Shown in pieces: positions 24,475-33,087 of a stretch of DNA of 64,000 nt. Under the pieces are notes generated by a model. It ran no database searches. It was not told the origin of the DNA and saw only the letters and a program-made list of their open reading frames with translations. Position 1 is the first letter of the stretch; each line of letters begins with the position of its first letter. Source of the stretch: Brevibacillus brevis NBRC 100599 (GTDB lineage Bacteria; Bacillota; Bacilli; Brevibacillales; Brevibacillaceae); assembly GCF_000010165.1 (NCBI RefSeq), contig NC_012491.1, positions 6,076,001 to 6,140,000 of the forward strand, given 5' to 3'. Both the position numbers and the translations under genes were made by a program.

Positions 24475-24849
24475 ATGGACGAGCAACCGCGAATCTCGGA
24501 TGCCGAGTGGGAAATTATGAAGGTCATCTGGGAAAAGTCACCCGCTACAGCAGCCGATGTCATCCACGCCCTGCGAGACAACAAGACGTGGAAAGACAAC
24601 ACAATCAAAACCTTGCTCAGCCGCCTGTTGCAAAAGGGTATTCTCACCTATGAGCAGGTCAATCGCGTCTACTATTACTCTCCTGTGCTCACTGAGGAAG
24701 AATGCAAGCGCCAAGAGCGCCAATCCTTTTTGCAGCGCGTGTACGGCGGGGCCTTAAAGCCCATGCTGGTTCACTTTTTAAAAGAGGAAAAGCTATCCTC
24801 CCAAGAGATTGACGAGCTGAAAAAAATCCTTTCCGAAAAGGAGAAATAA
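24475..24849 (+). CDS. BlaI/MecI-family repressor
   Basis: 124 residues with the BlaI winged-helix domain: ISDAEWEIMKVIWEKSPATAADVI, then KTWKDNTIKTLLSRLLQKGIL and VNRVYYYSPVLTEEE. The C-terminal helical part dimerises and, in BlaI, contains the cleavage site in the helix region. ATG 24475 lies six bases after GGGAGGTG. It is cotranscribed with the M56-M23 membrane protein four bases downstream and probably represses both through the two operators. The output genes beyond itself are not visible here; no beta-lactamase is adjacent. Confidence 0.93.
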   Translation: MDEQPRISDAEWEIMKVIWEKSPATAADVIHALRDNKTWKDNTIKTLLSRLLQKGILTYEQVNRVYYYSPVLTEEECKRQERQSFLQRVYGGALKPMLVHFLKEEKLSSQEIDELKKILSEKEK

Positions 24850-24853
24850 GCTG

Positions 24854-26287
24854 GTGGATTGGCAATGGTTCACACTCACCCTCAATCAAGCATTTACGTG
24901 GACACTGTATAACTCCCTCGAGGCTAGTCTTCTTGTGCTCCTGATCTTGCTCTGCCAGCAGCTCGGCAAAAAGCATTTCTCCATCCGCTGGCACCACGCC
25001 GTATGGTTCCTGCTTCTCTGGAAGCTCGCGGTTCCTTGGTCGATAGACAGCTCGATCAGTTTGTATAACTGGCTGCCTCCTTCGCCTTGGACATCCATGC
25101 AGGAAGTGCCCCCGCCTACGGAACCGATTGTTCTCGCTGCTGAGGCTTTACATCTGCATGAATCTGCCCTCCAACCAGATGCCTCTCTTGCAAACGAAGC
25201 GAGCTTTTCCTGGATCAGCCTGCTTTCCCTCATCTGGATCGGCGGTGTCGCCATCTTCGCTATCACCATGACTCGCAGTACATACCAATTGCTCTCACAG
25301 CTAAAAAGCGATGGGTTCGTACAGGATGAAGCTGTTTTGCGCGTCTTTTCCCACTGCCAAAAGCAGATGGGCATCTCCAAATCCATTCCCCTGCGCATGA
25401 GTCATCAGATGACAAGCCCAGCCTTGATGGGAATCTGGCAACCGCAAATCTGGCTGCCAGCAAATCTTTTGGACAAGCTCAATGAGCATGAGCTGCGCCA
25501 CATCTTTTTACATGAGCTGGCGCATTGGAAAAGACGAGATATTCCTGTGAACAGCATCATGAGCGTGCTGCTGATCCTCAACTGGTTCAACCCGCTGTTA
25601 TGGTACGCCGCTTCTCGCATGCGTCAGGATCAGGAAATGGCTTGTGATGCCTTGGCTTTGACTTATTTACAGGAGACAGAGGTACCTCGCTACGGATACA
25701 CCATGATCAAAATGCTCGAGCTGTATGCCGACGCCAAACAAATTCACTTCACAGCCGGGTTCTCCAGCTCCAAAAAACAAGTAAAAAGGAGAATAGAAAT
25801 GATTCGTCACTTTCAAAAACGGGCGTATACGTGGACCTTATCTGGTATCGTGGTCGTCTTGGCTTTAGGCGTCTTTACTTTGACGGATGCAAAAAAAGTG
25901 CTAGGGAACGAGCAGACCTTCGTCGTCCCCGCAGAAGGTACAATCAAAAGCCCTATGGATCAAACGATCGGCTTGCAAATCTTAAACGACCTGAATACGC
26001 CCGTTCAGGCAGCCGCCACAGGTAAGGTACTCAAGGCTGAATACGATACAAAAACAGGGAAAGGCAACCAGGTCATTCTGGAGCATGCAGGCGGGTATCA
26101 AACTGTTTACTCTCATTTGGAAAAGCTGGAGGTCACCGCTGGCACTACTGTGACCCAAGGCCAGCTCATTGGTCTGTTGGGAAGTACGGGACGCAGCACG
26201 GGACCGCATCTTGCTTTCCAGGTTCTCGAAAATGGAATACCCGTTGATCCGATGAAGCTGCTGGAAAATTCGAAAACACAGCAGTAA
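24854..26287 (+). CDS. M56 (BlaR1-type) membrane metalloprotease fused to an M23-like domain
   Basis: 477 residues, GTG start with AAGGAG ten bases upstream. Four membrane helices, including pairs at about 20-62 and 118-140, surround the BlaR1 zinc-protease domain with HELAH at 220-224 and a distal Glu in DQEMACDALAL. After a third region and a helix near 320-345, the extracellular C-terminus is not the penicillin-binding sensor of BlaR1 but an M23/LytM-like domain (about 370-470): QVILEHAGGYQTVYSHL and GSTGRSTGPHLAFQV. M23 enzymes have HLHFEV; the second His of the zinc HxH is Ala here, so this domain is probably a peptidoglycan sensor, not an enzyme. It likely signals to BlaI by cleavage. 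Confidence 0.87.
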   Translation: MDWQWFTLTLNQAFTWTLYNSLEASLLVLLILLCQQLGKKHFSIRWHHAVWFLLLWKLAVPWSIDSSISLYNWLPPSPWTSMQEVPPPTEPIVLAAEALHLHESALQPDASLANEASFSWISLLSLIWIGGVAIFAITMTRSTYQLLSQLKSDGFVQDEAVLRVFSHCQKQMGISKSIPLRMSHQMTSPALMGIWQPQIWLPANLLDKLNEHELRHIFLHELAHWKRRDIPVNSIMSVLLILNWFNPLLWYAASRMRQDQEMACDALALTYLQETEVPRYGYTMIKMLELYADAKQIHFTAGFSSSKKQVKRRIEMIRHFQKRAYTWTLSGIVVVLALGVFTLTDAKKVLGNEQTFVVPAEGTIKSPMDQTIGLQILNDLNTPVQAAATGKVLKAEYDTKTGKGNQVILEHAGGYQTVYSHLEKLEVTAGTTVTQGQLIGLLGSTGRSTGPHLAFQVLENGIPVDPMKLLENSKTQQ

Positions 26288-26297
26288 CCTCATGATG

Positions 26298-26336
26298 AAA
26301 CCCATCAGGTTACGAGCATCTGATGGGTTTTCGTTT
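26298..26336 (+). terminator. Rho-independent terminator
   Basis: Stem AAACCCATCAG / CTGATGGGTTT with a 11-base loop, followed by TTCGTTTTT. Confidence 0.88.
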
Positions 26337-26357
26337 TTAATCGCTTCTGCTTTTTTC

Positions 26358-27134
26358 TTATAACCCAAAATGCTGCTTCGCCAGCTTTTTAAACCGTTCC
26401 TCATCAATTGTCTCTTTCGTCATAACACCATCCACCCATTGCGTAAAAGAACTGTTCGTCAACGTAACATTGCCTCTCTCCGTTAACTGCGTAAGCAATG
26501 GGCTTTTGTTGAAGGGAGACTGTTCATGATCAGCGATAATCGTCTGAATCTCGTTTAATTCCGTTTCATCCGTCACCAGCTTCTGCGAATCAAACGTATA
26601 GCCAATCCTCCAGTCCGTATCCTTGTGCCGCAGCTTCATTTCGAGTACATAATCGCCATACTCCGTCTGCTCTTTCTTAATCCGAAACTCACCATTGCGC
26701 GAAGACACGGTCTCCCCGGTTAACGGAACAGGCTTCAACGGCAGGTTCGAGCCGAAGCCCGTGTCGAGCAAATACGTTTGCCCCTCATGTGTAAGCAAAA
26801 TCGTGGCATGCGTCCGGCCAATCGTGTAATACTCGCCAACGTCATGCCTGTAAACAACGCCGCGAATCAGATGGGCGTCAAAGCCATTTTCCAGCAAGAA
26901 GAAATACAGCATCGGATTGAGCTCGTAGCAGAGACCGCCTTCGTTTCTGATCAATATCTTCTCCATAATGGACTGTCTGGAGATTACACTTGTTCGCTCA
27001 TCTGTAACGCACAGGTTTTCAAAAGGAATCGCCAATGCTGTCAGATCAAGGAGGCGATCCAATGTATCGAAGGTAATCGTTTCATTTTCAGGCATGCCGA
27101 TTCTTTTCCGAAATAAGGCATTCAGCTCACTCAT
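26358..27134 (-). CDS. Arylamine N-acetyltransferase
   Basis: 258 residues of the NAT family, which moves acetyl from acetyl-CoA to arylamines or hydrazines through a Cys-His-Asp triad. All three parts are visible: RNEGGLCYELNPM (Cys near residue 65), GRTHATILL (His near 104) and LLDTGFGSN (Asp near 119; usually VDVGFG). The ALAIPFENL N-terminal block is also typical. The ATG at 27134 has GGGAGGAAG upstream. It converges on the M56-M23 gene, sharing the terminator region. Stands alone; bacterial NATs often act on xenobiotics or aminated aromatics. Confidence 0.92.
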   Translation of the reverse strand: MSELNALFRKRIGMPENETITFDTLDRLLDLTALAIPFENLCVTDERTSVISRQSIMEKILIRNEGGLCYELNPMLYFFLLENGFDAHLIRGVVYRHDVGEYYTIGRTHATILLTHEGQTYLLDTGFGSNLPLKPVPLTGETVSSRNGEFRIKKEQTEYGDYVLEMKLRHKDTDWRIGYTFDSQKLVTDETELNEIQTIIADHEQSPFNKSPLLTQLTERGNVTLTNSSFTQWVDGVMTKETIDEERFKKLAKQHFGL

Positions 27135-27192
27135 GCTTCTTCCTCCCACATTGTTTCTCCCATAAGTTTACACCAAGCTCATGCCCGATTCC

Positions 27193-28947
27193 TTAAATAC
27201 CGAGCAGCTTTAGCTTCCGATACAAAGTGCGGAGCCCAATCCCGAGTTCTTCCGCTACCCGCTGCTTTCCTTTCAAATCACTGCCGTGCTTTTGAAGTGA
27301 AGCGCGAATGGCGTCCGCCTGTGCATCGGCGACCCTCACTTTGATAGCTGGACCTGAATGCGAAGGAGCCACAAGAGGACGAGCACGAAGGCGCGGAGGC
27401 AAGCTGTCCGCAGTCAGAACCGTGTCTTGCTCCATGTTCATGGCGTACTCGATGGCGTTTTCCAGCTCCCGTACATTGCCTGGCCAGTGATAGTGTGTGA
27501 GCAGGTTGATCGCTTCTCGTGCTATTCCGAAAAAGGTGCGTCCTGCTTGTTCTCCGTACTTTTCCATAAATGAAACAGCCAAAAGCTCGATGTCTTCCTT
27601 GCGCTCTGCGAGTGACGGGACGTGTATCGGAATGACGTTCAACCGATAGTACAGATCGGCACGAAACGCTTTTTTCTCCACGAGCTCCTCCAGGTTCTGA
27701 TTCGTCGCAGCGATGATTCGTACATGGATGGGAAACGACCTCGTGCCGCCGATGCGTTCCACGACCTTTTCTTGCAAGACGCGCAGTAGCTTTGCCTGCA
27801 ACGAGAGCGGCATATCGCCGATTTCATCCAGAAAAAGCGTACCTCCCTCTGCCATTTCGAACCGCCCCGGCTTTCCTCCCTTTTTGGCTCCGGTAAACGC
27901 GCCGTCCTCGTAACCGAACAATTCGCTTTCGAACAGATTTTCCGGAATGCTGGCACAATTGATGGCGACAAACGGGGAGTAAGCCCGGGTGCTTGCCTCG
28001 TGAATCGCTTTTGCCAGATGCCCTTTGCCTGTCCCTGTTTCGCCGGTAATCAGTACCGTGGAGTTGCTGTTACCGATTTTCATCGCCATTTCTTTGACCT
28101 GCTTGATGGCTGGGCTGTTTCCCACGATTTGAGCAAGGCTATCCGCTTTTCCGGGCGAACGACTCCCTTGATGATCCATCAAACGCGGAACGGTTAGCGA
28201 TCCCCTCTGCACGCGGAGCACGCCGCCGATGAGTTGATTGTTTACGATGATCGGCGTGGCCTCGGTCGGAGCATCCAGCTTGTCAACGAGACAATTGGCG
28301 ATCGGCAAGGAATGCGCGGTCAGCCCGGATAATGACGGCAGCAGCATCCGTGAAACCTCCGCTGGAAGCAGGTCATGCTGGGACAGCAATCTACGTGCGC
28401 TGGCGTTCGTGTGAATGACATTGCCACTTCGGTCAAAGGTGAAATACGCATCGGCGACGGTATCGAGCGCTCCCTCCAACAGCCGCATAGAGTCATCAGA
28501 CGATTCGGTCTGTCTCGTCGCATGGGATTGTACAATTGCCGTAATCATCTCGCTGACTTCTGTCAGGATTTGCTGGTATCTCTCTGTATGCTTGGACAGG
28601 CGATTTTGACCTTCCTTCGTAAAGGATGTGAGGGAAACGACCCCGATTGCATGATTGGCTACCTTAATAGAAGAGAGCAGCTCGACTTTGGCGGGGCAGC
28701 TGTCGAGAAAACGGCATCCTTTGCACATTTCCATGGAGCCGGGTTTGTCTACCACATACTGTCCTTTTGCCAACACGAATTCAATCGAGGGCACATGCAC
28801 GTTTTCCCCTTTTTGTTTCAAGTAGCGCTCCGTACTCACGACCAAGTGGCCGCGCTCGTTAATCACCGCTGCATCCACGTTCAATATATCTGAAATGCTT
28901 GTAATGACCTTTTCGATGGCTGGTTTGCACAGATCCAACGAAACCAT
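27193..28947 (-). CDS. Sigma-54-dependent activator with Cys-containing sensory N-terminus (PAS - AAA+ - Fis HTH)
   Basis: 584 residues. The first 150 residues form a sensory domain with a CKGCRFLDSCPAK motif near 75-88 (three close cysteines, as in redox- or ligand-sensing activators of anaerobic amino-acid pathways). A PAS domain follows (about 160-240), then AAA+ with GETGTGKG, intact GAFTGA and LFLDEIGDMP, and a Fis-type HTH at the end (KQRVAEELGIGLRTLYRKL). It is divergent from the SDR-gcvPA-gcvPB operon, whose promoter is a perfect -24/-12 site, so it is the likely activator of that operon. ATG is five bases after GGGAGGG. Confidence 0.9.
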   Translation of the reverse strand: MVSLDLCKPAIEKVITSISDILNVDAAVINERGHLVVSTERYLKQKGENVHVPSIEFVLAKGQYVVDKPGSMEMCKGCRFLDSCPAKVELLSSIKVANHAIGVVSLTSFTKEGQNRLSKHTERYQQILTEVSEMITAIVQSHATRQTESSDDSMRLLEGALDTVADAYFTFDRSGNVIHTNASARRLLSQHDLLPAEVSRMLLPSLSGLTAHSLPIANCLVDKLDAPTEATPIIVNNQLIGGVLRVQRGSLTVPRLMDHQGSRSPGKADSLAQIVGNSPAIKQVKEMAMKIGNSNSTVLITGETGTGKGHLAKAIHEASTRAYSPFVAINCASIPENLFESELFGYEDGAFTGAKKGGKPGRFEMAEGGTLFLDEIGDMPLSLQAKLLRVLQEKVVERIGGTRSFPIHVRIIAATNQNLEELVEKKAFRADLYYRLNVIPIHVPSLAERKEDIELLAVSFMEKYGEQAGRTFFGIAREAINLLTHYHWPGNVRELENAIEYAMNMEQDTVLTADSLPPRLRARPLVAPSHSGPAIKVRVADAQADAIRASLQKHGSDLKGKQRVAEELGIGLRTLYRKLKLLGI

Positions 28948-29014
28948 GGATACCCTCCCTGCTTATTGTCCTTACTCTCTATTTTATGAAATATTTAGAC
29001 AGTTCACAAATATT

Positions 29015-29062
29015 TTGCCACTGATGTTTGCCAATCATGACAACTCATTGCCATTTTTGTCA
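29015..29062. promoter_or_regulatory. Candidate enhancer sites for the second sigma-54 activator
   Basis: Three TTGCCA hexamers (29015-29020, 29028-29033, 29048-29053) and an inverted pair TGACAA (29038-29043) / TTGTCA (29057-29062) lie 90-135 bases upstream of the -24/-12 promoter. The arrangement suits an activator binding region, but which element is bound is unclear. Confidence 0.5.
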
Positions 29063-29149
29063 CTGTCATGACGGTACGAAACACAGTCGGAGCCTCGTTT
29101 TTTGCGATCCAGTAAGGAGCATGTTACCCAGCGGGATTCACTCCGCACT

Positions 29150-29165
29150 TGGCACAGTGATTGCA
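29150..29165 (+). promoter_or_regulatory. Sigma-54 (-24/-12) promoter of the SDR-gcvP-like operon
   Basis: TGGCACAGTGATTGCA matches TGGCACRNNNNTTGCW exactly, 35 bases before the first start codon. Confidence 0.92.
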
Positions 29166-29199
29166 ATATAAACTTTTCAACTAGGGGGAGTGATCAACC

Positions 29200-29982
29200 A
29201 TGGTAAACACGAACGAGGTATTCCATCTGCAAGGAAAGGTAGCCTTGGTGACAGGTGCTGCTTCCGGTATCGGACTTGCCACAGCGAAACGACTGGCCCA
29301 ATTTGGAGTAAACGTCATGCTGCTTGATATCAACGAGGAGCTCGGGGAAAAGGCGGCACAAGAAATCGTAGCAGAGGGCGGGTCAGCCCGTTATTTTACA
29401 TGCAATGTAGTTTCCCAACAGGATTGTCGTGAAGTAACGCAAGCGATCGAGGAAGCGTACGGTCGCATCGATATTTTATTCAACAATGCAGGCGTGATCA
29501 GAAGAAAGACGGTCGTCGAGCTGGAAGAGGACGATTGGGATCTGGTCGTCGATGTCTCCTTGAAGGGTGCTTACAACCTCTCCAAATTCGTCATCCCTGT
29601 CATGGCGAAAACAGGCGGGGGCAGCATCATCAACACTGGCTCTGGCTGGGGCATCAAGGGCGGTGACAAGGCGGCGGCCTACTGCGCGGCAAAAGCAGGC
29701 GTCGTTAACCTGACGCGGGCAATGGCGATTGACCACGGTCCGGAAAACATCCGTGTGAATTGCGTGTCACCAGGCGATACCGACACACCTCTGTTGCGTG
29801 AAGAAGCACGTCAGCTAGAAAAGGATGAAGGAGCATTCCTCGCCTCCTCGGCTCAAGGACGTCCGTTGGAGCGACTCGGTACTCCGCAAGATATTGCCAA
29901 TGCTGTCCTGTTCTTTGCCAGCGATCTGTCATCCTGGGTGACGGGTTCCGTACTGGTCGTCGACGGCGGCGGTTTGGCTTAA
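29200..29982 (+). CDS. Short-chain dehydrogenase/reductase
   Basis: 260 residues, classical SDR: VTGAASGIGLATAKRLAQFG (nucleotide binding; Asp of LLDINEE after beta-2 suggests NAD rather than NADP), NNAGVIRRKTV, catalytic Ser in INTGSGWG and YxxxK in AAYCAAKAGVVNLTRA, and C-terminal WVTGSVLVVDGGG. Like gluconate/sorbose/3-oxoacyl type SDRs; the substrate cannot be read from sequence. First gene of a three-gene sigma-54 operon. AGGGGGAG lies before the ATG. Its product or substrate is probably a hydroxy/keto compound linked to the PLP enzymes encoded downstream. Confidence 0.92.
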   Translation: MVNTNEVFHLQGKVALVTGAASGIGLATAKRLAQFGVNVMLLDINEELGEKAAQEIVAEGGSARYFTCNVVSQQDCREVTQAIEEAYGRIDILFNNAGVIRRKTVVELEEDDWDLVVDVSLKGAYNLSKFVIPVMAKTGGGSIINTGSGWGIKGGDKAAAYCAAKAGVVNLTRAMAIDHGPENIRVNCVSPGDTDTPLLREEARQLEKDEGAFLASSAQGRPLERLGTPQDIANAVLFFASDLSSWVTGSVLVVDGGGLA

Positions 29983-30031
29983 TTTTTCGCATTACGACTG
30001 AATATTCGAACGAAGAGTGGAGGAACCTGAG

Positions 30032-31417
30032 ATGAGCGTACAGCGTTATGCCCACCCGTATATTCCGAATTCTGCACCTGAAGTAAAAGAGAAAATGCTT
30101 ACCGAAATCGGCTTTTCCAGCATCGAGGATATCTATGCAGACATTCCCGAGGAGCTGCGCCTAAAAGATAAAATGAATATCCCGAAAGCTTTGACGGAAT
30201 ACGAGCTGGAGCGCCACGTCAATCAGCTGATGAACAAAAACCAAACGACGAAAGAAAATATCAGCTTTCTCGGCGCAGGCTGCTGGCCGCATTTTGTTCC
30301 GGCTGTCTGTGATGAAATCAACTCCCGTGCAGAGTTTGTGACCGCCTATGCTGGTGAGCCTTATGAAGACAAAGGCCGCTTTCAGGCGTTGTTCGAGTAC
30401 CAAAGCCTCGTAGCTGAGCTAGTCGATATGGATGTCGTGAACGTTCCGACTTTTGACTGGGCACAGGCCGCTTCTACCGCTTTGCGCATGGCAGCACGTA
30501 TCACCAAACGCACCGAGCTGTTGGTCTCGAAAAATATCCATCCCGACAAGCTCATGATCATCAAAAACTATACGTCTCCTGATCTTACCGTCACCTTGAT
30601 CGATTTTGAGAACGAAACAGGCAGACTTGACCTGAATGATCTAAAAGCAAAGCTCAGTGTAGATACAGCAGCGGTTTATTTCGAAAACCCGACCTTCCTC
30701 GGCTCTGTGGAAGTAAACGGACAGATAATCGCAGACTTGGCCCATGCAGCAGGTGCCATTTGCGTAGTCGGCGTCGATCCCATCTCTCTTGGCGTAATGG
30801 AAGCTCCGGCGAATTACGGCGCGGACATCGTGTGCGGAGATTTGCAGCCGCTTGGCGTACACATGCATTACGGCGGTGGGCAATCCGGCTTTATTGCGAC
30901 GCATGACGATCCGACCTACGTCATGGAATATCCGTCCCGCTTGTTTGGAATCGCTCCGACAGAGGTCGAAGGCGAATACGGCTTCGGAGATGTCGCGTAC
31001 GACCGCACCTCTTTTGCCAAACGTGAAAAAGGCAAGGAGTCCGTCGGAACGCAAACCGCGCTATGGGGTATTACCGCAGGCGTGTACTTGGCGACGATGG
31101 GACCTGTCGGCATGGAAGAAGTCGGGCAAGGCATCATGCAGCGCTCCCAATACGCCGCCAAACGGCTCTCTTCCATTCCCGGAGTCGAGGCCAAATTCGC
31201 CGCTCCATTCTTCAAGGAGTTCGTGATCGACTTCTCCCAAACAGGCAAAACCGTCAAAGACATCAACGCTGCGCTTCTCGCCAAAGGAATTTTCGGCGGA
31301 GTTGATTTGACTGAACATTACCCGGAATTGGGTCAATGTGCGCTCTACTGCGTCACGGAGATTCATACCCAGGAGGATATTGATACACTCGTCACCGCCA
31401 TAAAAAACATCGTGTAA
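30032..31417 (+). CDS. Divergent GcvPA-like PLP-enzyme subunit (glycine dehydrogenase subunit 1 family)
   Basis: 461 residues covering the full GcvPA length. The backbone of the family is there (RYAHPYIPNS, SFLGAGCWPHFVPAV, RAEFVTAY, LFEYQSLVAELVDMDV, GAICVVGVDPISLGV, GADIVCGDLQPLG, GIFGGVDLTEHYPEL). The most conserved glycine-dehydrogenase segment TPYQPEISQG is replaced by AGEPYEDKGR, and the following DGATA-type segment by FDWAQAAST. That suggests a different amino-acid substrate. ATG 30032 has GGAGG eight bases upstream. It should pair with the next gene as a heterodimer or heterotetramer. No gcvT or gcvH is present. Calling it glycine dehydrogenase would be unsafe. Confidence 0.82.
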   Translation: MSVQRYAHPYIPNSAPEVKEKMLTEIGFSSIEDIYADIPEELRLKDKMNIPKALTEYELERHVNQLMNKNQTTKENISFLGAGCWPHFVPAVCDEINSRAEFVTAYAGEPYEDKGRFQALFEYQSLVAELVDMDVVNVPTFDWAQAASTALRMAARITKRTELLVSKNIHPDKLMIIKNYTSPDLTVTLIDFENETGRLDLNDLKAKLSVDTAAVYFENPTFLGSVEVNGQIIADLAHAAGAICVVGVDPISLGVMEAPANYGADIVCGDLQPLGVHMHYGGGQSGFIATHDDPTYVMEYPSRLFGIAPTEVEGEYGFGDVAYDRTSFAKREKGKESVGTQTALWGITAGVYLATMGPVGMEEVGQGIMQRSQYAAKRLSSIPGVEAKFAAPFFKEFVIDFSQTGKTVKDINAALLAKGIFGGVDLTEHYPELGQCALYCVTEIHTQEDIDTLVTAIKNIV

Positions 31418-31433
31418 AAGGAGGAAACCGCCC

Positions 31434-33023
31434 ATGAAAACATCCGAAGGAACCATCGACAAAATGAAACGGATTCCGAGAGACCATAAGGTACGCCGCT
31501 TCCACCAGGCAAAATGGGATGAGCCTGTCATTTTTGAGCTGAGCCAGCCCGGTGAGCGTGGCGTCGAGGTACCACCCGTCGAGCCACAAATCGTAGAGAC
31601 CGTAGGCGATGGCATCTCTCAGCTGCCAGACAGCCTGCGCCGAAAAAAACGGCCAAACCTTCCCGAGGTCAGTCAGTACCGCGTGATCCGTCATTACTCC
31701 CGCATTTCGCAGGAGGTTTTGGGGTCAGATTTTAACGTAGAGATCGGGCAAGGCACCTGCACGATGAAATACTCCCCGAAAATCAATGAACGCTTCGTGC
31801 GCTCGCCGAAAATGGCGGAGCTGCATCCGTTGCAAGACGAGTCCACTGTCCAAGGGATGCTGGAGATGACGTATCAGCTCGATCTGTACCTGCGAGAGAT
31901 ATCGGGAATGGACAAATTCTCGTTCCAACCGGGAAGTGGCACACAGGCGTTGTTTACCCAAGCCTCTATCGTGCGCAAATACCACGAATCTCGCGGCGAG
32001 GGAGAGCAGCGCAACGAGTTTATTACCACCCATTTTTCTCACCCGTCCCAAGCCGCAACGGCCGCAGTCAAAGGCTTCAAAATCATTTATGTACCAGCTG
32101 ACGAAAACGGCTACCCTGATCTGGAAGCGCTAAAGGGCCTCGTCTCAGAGCGAACCGCTGCCTTTGCCGTAGCGAATCCAGAGGATACAGGCATTTACAA
32201 CTCTCGCATCAAGGAGTTCACAGATGTCGTCCACGCCGCAGGGGGACTGTGCTGCTACGACCAAGCAAACGCGAACGGCTTGCTCGGCATTACCCGCGCG
32301 CTGGAAGCTGGCTTTGACATGTGCTTCTTCAACCTGCACAAAACCTTCTCCGTCCCACACGCTTGCGGCGGACCTGCCACAGGCGCCATCGGGGTCACTG
32401 CCGAGCTTGCGCCATTCCTGCCAGGACCGCTCGTAGATTTCGACGGAGAGCGTTATTTCTATAATCGTGATTTACAAAACAGCATCGGAAAAGTCCGCAG
32501 CTTTTACGGCGTTCCGCCTGCTGTCTTGCGCTCTTACGCTTGGGTCCGTGCTCTTGGTGCTGACGGCTTGAAAGAAGTTGCCGAGATCGCTTGCCTCAAC
32601 AACAACTATCTTTATCACAAAATCCTGCAAATCCGCGGTGCGAGCGCTCCGTATATACAAGGCAGACGTCTGGAGCAGGTTCGCTACAGCTGGCAGCAGC
32701 TAAAAGAAGACACGGGCGTCACGACATACGATGTTCAGCGACGGATGGTCGACTTTGCCCACCATTACTGGACCAGTCACCACCCGTACGTCGTGCCAGA
32801 ACCGTTTACGCTGGAACCGACAGAGTCCTATTCCATGGCAGAGCTCGACGAATACGTTGCGGCACTGACCCATATTTCACAGGAAGCTTATGAAAATCCG
32901 GAGATTGTCAAAACAGCGCCGCACAATAGTACAGGTCACCGTGTGTTAGAGTCCGTGCTTGATGATCCTAATCAATGGTGCATCACATGGAGAGCTTATT
33001 TGAAAAAGACGGCACAAGGATAA
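31434..33023 (+). CDS. Divergent GcvPB-like PLP-enzyme subunit (glycine dehydrogenase subunit 2 family)
   Basis: 529 residues, starting at ATG after a perfect AAAGGAGG. The PLP lysine is kept in FFNLHKTFSVPHA (Lys303), as are CTMKYSPKINE, LHPLQDESTVQG and EPTESYSMAELD. Three active-site segments differ from true GcvPB: PGSGTQALFTQ instead of PAAGAHGE, HFSHPSQAATAA instead of SAHGTNPASA, and PHACGGPATGAIGV instead of PHGGGGPGxGPxGV. These line the cofactor and substrate pocket in P-protein, so the partner pair probably acts on another substrate. It is about 40 residues longer than usual at both ends. Last gene of the sigma-54 operon. Confidence 0.82.
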   Translation: MKTSEGTIDKMKRIPRDHKVRRFHQAKWDEPVIFELSQPGERGVEVPPVEPQIVETVGDGISQLPDSLRRKKRPNLPEVSQYRVIRHYSRISQEVLGSDFNVEIGQGTCTMKYSPKINERFVRSPKMAELHPLQDESTVQGMLEMTYQLDLYLREISGMDKFSFQPGSGTQALFTQASIVRKYHESRGEGEQRNEFITTHFSHPSQAATAAVKGFKIIYVPADENGYPDLEALKGLVSERTAAFAVANPEDTGIYNSRIKEFTDVVHAAGGLCCYDQANANGLLGITRALEAGFDMCFFNLHKTFSVPHACGGPATGAIGVTAELAPFLPGPLVDFDGERYFYNRDLQNSIGKVRSFYGVPPAVLRSYAWVRALGADGLKEVAEIACLNNNYLYHKILQIRGASAPYIQGRRLEQVRYSWQQLKEDTGVTTYDVQRRMVDFAHHYWTSHHPYVVPEPFTLEPTESYSMAELDEYVAALTHISQEAYENPEIVKTAPHNSTGHRVLESVLDDPNQWCITWRAYLKKTAQG

Positions 33024-33032
33024 AAAGAAAGA

Positions 33033-33071
33033 AACGCCAGCACGGGATACGACAAGTGCTGGCGTTCTTTT
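33033..33071 (+). terminator. Rho-independent terminator
   Basis: Perfect 11-base stem AACGCCAGCAC / GTGCTGGCGTT followed by CTTTTTG. Confidence 0.92.
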
Positions 33072-33087
33072 TGTTAGGGAAGTTCTT

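Noticed and set aside
24854-26287. Calling the M56-M23 protein BlaR1
   Set aside because: The penicillin-binding sensor with its SxxK serine is absent; the outer domain is M23-like.
30032-33023. Annotation as the standard glycine cleavage P-protein (gcvPA/gcvPB)
   Set aside because: Key glycine-dehydrogenase active-site segments are replaced in both subunits and gcvT/gcvH are absent.
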